DNA of 9,155 bases, from assembly GCA_021786655.1 (NCBI GenBank), contig JAJYMU010000061.1, positions 1 through 9,155 on the forward strand. The letters are read 5' to 3'. Below, piece by piece: positions 6,864-9,155 of the stretch (position 1 is the first letter of the stretch; each line of letters starts with the position of its first letter). Source of the DNA: Bacteroidota bacterium (GTDB lineage: Bacteria > Bacteroidota > Ignavibacteria > Ignavibacteriales > Melioribacteraceae). The notes beneath the pieces are model-generated. The model made no database searches, had not been told where the DNA came from, and was given only the letters and a program-made list of their open reading frames with translations. Position numbers and translations under genes: made by a program.

Positions 6864-7312
6864 TTACCGCTCAAGAATTTTTCAACAATCTCTTTTACCA
6901 ATTTCCCTTCCGCTTTGCCTTTTAGATTTTTTGCGGCGACTGGCATCAATTTCGGAAAATCTTCTTTCACTTTAGCGCCTACTTCTGCGGCAATCTTCTT
7001 CACCTCAGCCATTACTTCATCAGCAGACAACTGTTTCGGCAAGTACTCTTCGATTATCTTTAACTCCGCTTCTTCTTTCTCCGCTAGTTCATTTCTGCCG
7101 GCGTTTCTGAACTGCTCAATTGATTCTTTCCTTTTCTTCGCTGCGGAGGTTAACATTTTAATTTCTTCTTCGGCATTCAGTTCTTTACCTGAGCCGCTTT
7201 TCTCAAATTCTAAAATTAACGCTCTGATTGAACGCACCGTCTCCAATCGGATTTTATCGCCCGCCTTCATTGCGCTTTTTAAGTCTTCGTTAATTTTATC
7301 TCGCAGATTCAT
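6860..7312 (-). CDS. yqeY: GatB/YqeY domain protein
   Basis: This 150-residue protein matches stand-alone YqeY proteins, which share the helical tail domain of the GatB subunit of Asp/Glu-tRNA amidotransferase. The domain in GatB contacts tRNA; the role of the free protein is not established. Visible family features are the opening LRDKINEDLKSAMKAGDKIR (3-22), LETVRSIRALILEFE (23-37), a charged helical middle with RKESIEQF, EEYLPKQLSADEV, and a C-terminal helix pair ending VKEIVEKFLSGN. It is rich in Lys, Glu and Ala, with no signal or membrane segment. The ATG at 7312 is preceded by AGAGG with a five-base spacer. It lies 31 bases after the SDR gene and overlaps cvpA by 4 nt. Confidence 0.94.
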   Translation of the reverse strand: MNLRDKINEDLKSAMKAGDKIRLETVRSIRALILEFEKSGSGKELNAEEEIKMLTSAAKKRKESIEQFRNAGRNELAEKEEAELKIIEEYLPKQLSADEVMAEVKKIAAEVGAKVKEDFPKLMPVAAKNLKGKAEGKLVKEIVEKFLSGN

Positions 7313-7317
7313 TATTA

Positions 7318-7322
7318 CCTCT
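7318..7322 (-). promoter_or_regulatory. Ribosome binding site of yqeY
   Basis: AGAGG on the minus strand, five bases before the ATG at 7312, lies in the 31-base gap after the SDR gene. No promoter or terminator is convincing in that gap, so this site probably serves a message coming from upstream. Confidence 0.6.
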
Positions 7323-7343
7323 AAATAATTTATGCACTAAAAA

Positions 7344-8015
7344 CTACGGCAACTGAATAATGTTTCCCGTTACCTTTTTGTAATTATCGAATGTGGACTG
7401 TACAACATTACAAATTTCTTCCGGCGAAACCATTTTCTTCGGATCGTCAACCCATTCACGGTTGGATGGAGTATCAATTATAAAAGGCGCAACAGCGTTA
7501 GCGCTTAAACCGATTTCCTTTCCTTCCAGCGCCAAACTCTTTACCAAATAGTTAAGCGAGTTTTTTGAAACGACATAAGCGGCTTTACCTTTTTCCGGAT
7601 TCAGACTGGAGTACGCGCTTGTAAAACAAACCGATCCGCCTTTTGTACCGTTAACCAATCTTGCAAAATATTTCGATATTAGAAATGCGCTATTGAGGTT
7701 AATGTTTTGCATTTTCAGCCAATCGTCATAACTGGTTTCAGAAATATTTTTTCCGCCGAAGTAACCGCCGACAGCGCTGAATAAAAAGTACGCGGCGTCA
7801 TTGTCCTTCTCTATTTCAAAAAAACTTTTTTCAACCGACTTCTCATTGGTAAGATCACTCACGATCACAATTTTATAATTGGTTTTGCTGCCGTTAACAG
7901 TGAACTCTTTCCGTGCGAAGAAATAATAAAAATCATAATCTTGACTTAGGAAGAAATCGACTGCCGCTTTTCCCAAATCTCCAGTTGAGCCGAATAGCAA
8001 AAATATTTTTTTCAT
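7344..8015 (-). CDS. Short-chain dehydrogenase/reductase resembling dihydropteridine reductase
   Basis: This 223-residue cytoplasmic NAD(P)-dependent oxidoreductase has a classical SDR layout: nucleotide-binding GSTGDLG (9-15), an Asp in SDL (53-55) near the adenine pocket, Asn106 in NINLNSAF, the catalytic Ser133 in FTSAYSS, and Tyr147/Lys151 in AAYVVSK. The usual NNAG motif is replaced by FSAVGGYFGG (79-88). That and the segment APFIIDTPSNREW (176-188) resemble animal dihydropteridine reductase (CVAGGWAGG and LDTPMNR) as I recall it. A quinonoid pterin or a similar quinoid substrate is therefore possible, though related SDRs with the same DTP-NR motif have other or unknown substrates. The ATG overlaps the EEP-gene stop as ATGA, so it is probably translated by reinitiation. 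It is slightly shorter than the human enzyme (about 244 residues). Confidence 0.9.
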   Translation of the reverse strand: MKKIFLLFGSTGDLGKAAVDFFLSQDYDFYYFFARKEFTVNGSKTNYKIVIVSDLTNEKSVEKSFFEIEKDNDAAYFLFSAVGGYFGGKNISETSYDDWLKMQNINLNSAFLISKYFARLVNGTKGGSVCFTSAYSSLNPEKGKAAYVVSKNSLNYLVKSLALEGKEIGLSANAVAPFIIDTPSNREWVDDPKKMVSPEEICNVVQSTFDNYKKVTGNIIQLP

Positions 8016-9064
8016 GGTTTGTCTTTCACGTAAAATTTTGCGCCTACTGGAAAATGATCGCTGTAACCGCCGATATAACGATTTCCTTCATACGTCGGTA
8101 TCGCCCCGCCTTTTCTCTTCCCTTCTTTGAAAACCATAAATTCCGGCTTAATAATTTCGAACGAATTACATCCGTACGTAATTTTATCTTTTTCAAAAAC
8201 AGATTTTGAAAGAATTATTTGGTCGATCATCTCCCACTTGCTTCTGAAGAGATATGAGCCTTCGCCGTTATTGAATTTCTTGTCCGCAATGTTAATAAAG
8301 TTTTCTTTCGGCGGTTCGGTTTGAGCGCAATCATAATCTTGAGTATGCAATGTATTAATAATCGAACCATTGTTCGGATTATCGTTGAAGTCCCCGATAA
8401 TTATCACTTCACTCTTTGGTGAAGTTTGATTCAATGTATCGATGCTTGCTTTTAATACTTCAGCCGCCGCAATTCGGTTCGGTTCTGATTTTTCTTCCCC
8501 GCCTCTTCTTGAAGGCCAATGATTCACATAAACATGAATTTTGTTTTTACTTTTTTTGTGAATCAGAGCTACATGCAAGATGTCGCGCGTCGGATACTTG
8601 GTGGGTAACTCTACATGAAGAGCGGCAACACTATCTATCATAAAAACCGACCGGTCATAAATCAGTGCAGTTGCAATTCCGCGCTCGTCCGGGGAATCTC
8701 TATAAACCATCACATAATCACGGCTTCGCAGACTGTAGGTTAAACTCTTCAATACGTTTATATTTTCAACTTCTTCCACGCCAAGGATATCCGGTCCGCA
8801 TCCACCGTTCATAAAATTAATAACGCGAGTTAGGTTATAAATTTTCGTTTCATAGCGGTAATCGTTCCATTCCTTTTTTGATCCGGGCAAAAATACATCG
8901 TCATTTTTGTTCGGGTTGTCAATCGTATCGAAAAGATTTTCGACATTCCAATTAGCAACGTAAAACGAATCCCGAACGGCGTTTTGAGCGGATATTTTTT
9001 GTGATATCAGTAATAATAAAACAATCCCAATTGTCTTAACGGAACCGGAAAAGTATTTCATCAT
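8012..9064 (-). CDS. Secreted endonuclease/exonuclease/phosphatase (EEP) family protein
   Basis: EEP-fold enzymes are metal-dependent hydrolases of phosphodiester or phosphate bonds: DNase I-like nucleases, sphingomyelinases and inositol phosphatases. The 350 residues start with an export signal (basic start, hydrophobic core at about 11-20, ISAQ at 24-27), so the enzyme should act in the periplasm or outside the cell. Catalytic motifs are present in order: NWNVENLF (38-45), VEEVEN with Glu98, DERGIATALIYD (126-137), NHWPSRRGG with His182, GDFNDNP with Asp225 and Asn227, DQIILS with Asp281, and SDHFPV with Asp336 and His337. The active site thus looks complete. A nuclease is most likely, but the substrate cannot be fixed from sequence. 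Two Met codons begin the ORF at 9064 and 9061, and neither has a clear Shine-Dalgarno site. It is the first gene of the leftward run. Confidence 0.92.
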   Translation of the reverse strand: MMKYFSGSVKTIGIVLLLLISQKISAQNAVRDSFYVANWNVENLFDTIDNPNKNDDVFLPGSKKEWNDYRYETKIYNLTRVINFMNGGCGPDILGVEEVENINVLKSLTYSLRSRDYVMVYRDSPDERGIATALIYDRSVFMIDSVAALHVELPTKYPTRDILHVALIHKKSKNKIHVYVNHWPSRRGGEEKSEPNRIAAAEVLKASIDTLNQTSPKSEVIIIGDFNDNPNNGSIINTLHTQDYDCAQTEPPKENFINIADKKFNNGEGSYLFRSKWEMIDQIILSKSVFEKDKITYGCNSFEIIKPEFMVFKEGKRKGGAIPTYEGNRYIGGYSDHFPVGAKFYVKDKP

Positions 9065-9090
9065 GTTATTATGGTTATTGTTAAATTGAA

Positions 9091-9119
9091 TTCATAATTT
9101 CAAGCGAAAATATAACCAA
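9091..9119 (-). promoter_or_regulatory. Candidate promoter for the leftward operon
   Basis: On the minus strand TTGGTT (9119-9114) and TATGAA (9096-9091) are separated by 17 bases, a moderate match to sigma-70 boxes, with a leader of roughly 20 bases before the ATG at 9064. It is the only reasonable match I see in the 91 AT-rich bases right of this gene, and it could be chance. Confidence 0.3.
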
Positions 9120-9155
9120 AATTAATCGATTTGATAAGAACAGCATGAGCAAAAA

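Noticed and set aside
6915..7328. 137-codon plus-strand frame opposite yqeY.
   Set aside because: It is Ser/Phe/Ala-rich, as expected from reading Glu/Lys-rich codons backwards, and yqeY is clearly the real gene.
9145..9155. ATGAGCAAAAA at the right edge could be the start of a divergent rightward gene.
   Set aside because: Only 11 bases are visible and no clear ribosome binding site precedes it. It cannot be supported without sequence beyond the window.

Overview
All nine genes in this window lie on the minus strand, so transcription runs from right to left. The DNA is moderately AT-rich by eye. The gene content is what I would expect of the Bacteroidota/Chlorobiota/Ignavibacteriota branch, with Ignavibacteriota (Melioribacter or Ignavibacterium-like) my best guess. 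That content is OmpP1/FadL-type outer-membrane proteins, a secreted endonuclease/exonuclease/phosphatase (EEP) enzyme, a split acyl-CoA carboxylase, and the trio YqeY, CvpA and MutS2. The FadL proteins show that the cell is Gram-negative. The lineage call is inference from family resemblance, not a search result.

Reading in the direction of transcription, the first block (9064 to 1964) is a tightly packed run of seven genes: secreted EEP enzyme, short-chain dehydrogenase/reductase (SDR) resembling dihydropteridine reductase, YqeY, CvpA, MutS2, biotin carboxylase and biotin carboxyl carrier protein. Junctions are 4-nt overlaps (EEP/SDR, YqeY/CvpA), a 26-nt overlap (CvpA/MutS2), a 5-nt gap (MutS2/carboxylase) and an 8-nt overlap (carboxylase/carrier). 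The only larger gap is 31 nt, between the SDR and YqeY. No terminator is visible inside the block, so it is probably one operon or two.

The second block (1891 to the left edge) holds two tandem OmpP1/FadL paralogs. The first is complete; the second is cut by the window edge after about 175 codons. A strong intrinsic terminator (571-597) separates them, and a candidate promoter with an overlapping AT-rich palindrome precedes the first. Each has its own good GGAGG ribosome binding site, and the first starts with GTG.

Functionally this is a mixture. MutS2, CvpA and YqeY are conserved housekeeping or poorly understood genes. The two carboxylase genes together rebuild the biotin carboxylase, BT and biotinyl domains of a propionyl/methylcrotonyl-CoA carboxylase alpha chain, split inside the BT domain. 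The carboxyltransferase is not in this window. The FadL pair would import hydrophobic compounds such as fatty acids, which could feed acyl-CoA metabolism, but that link rests only on adjacency. I see no mobile elements, CRISPR arrays, tRNAs or rRNAs, and no gene-free stretch longer than about 90 bases. Nothing here amounts to a clearly new biological system. The most interesting points are the split carboxylase, the FadL duplication and the dihydropteridine-reductase-like SDR.
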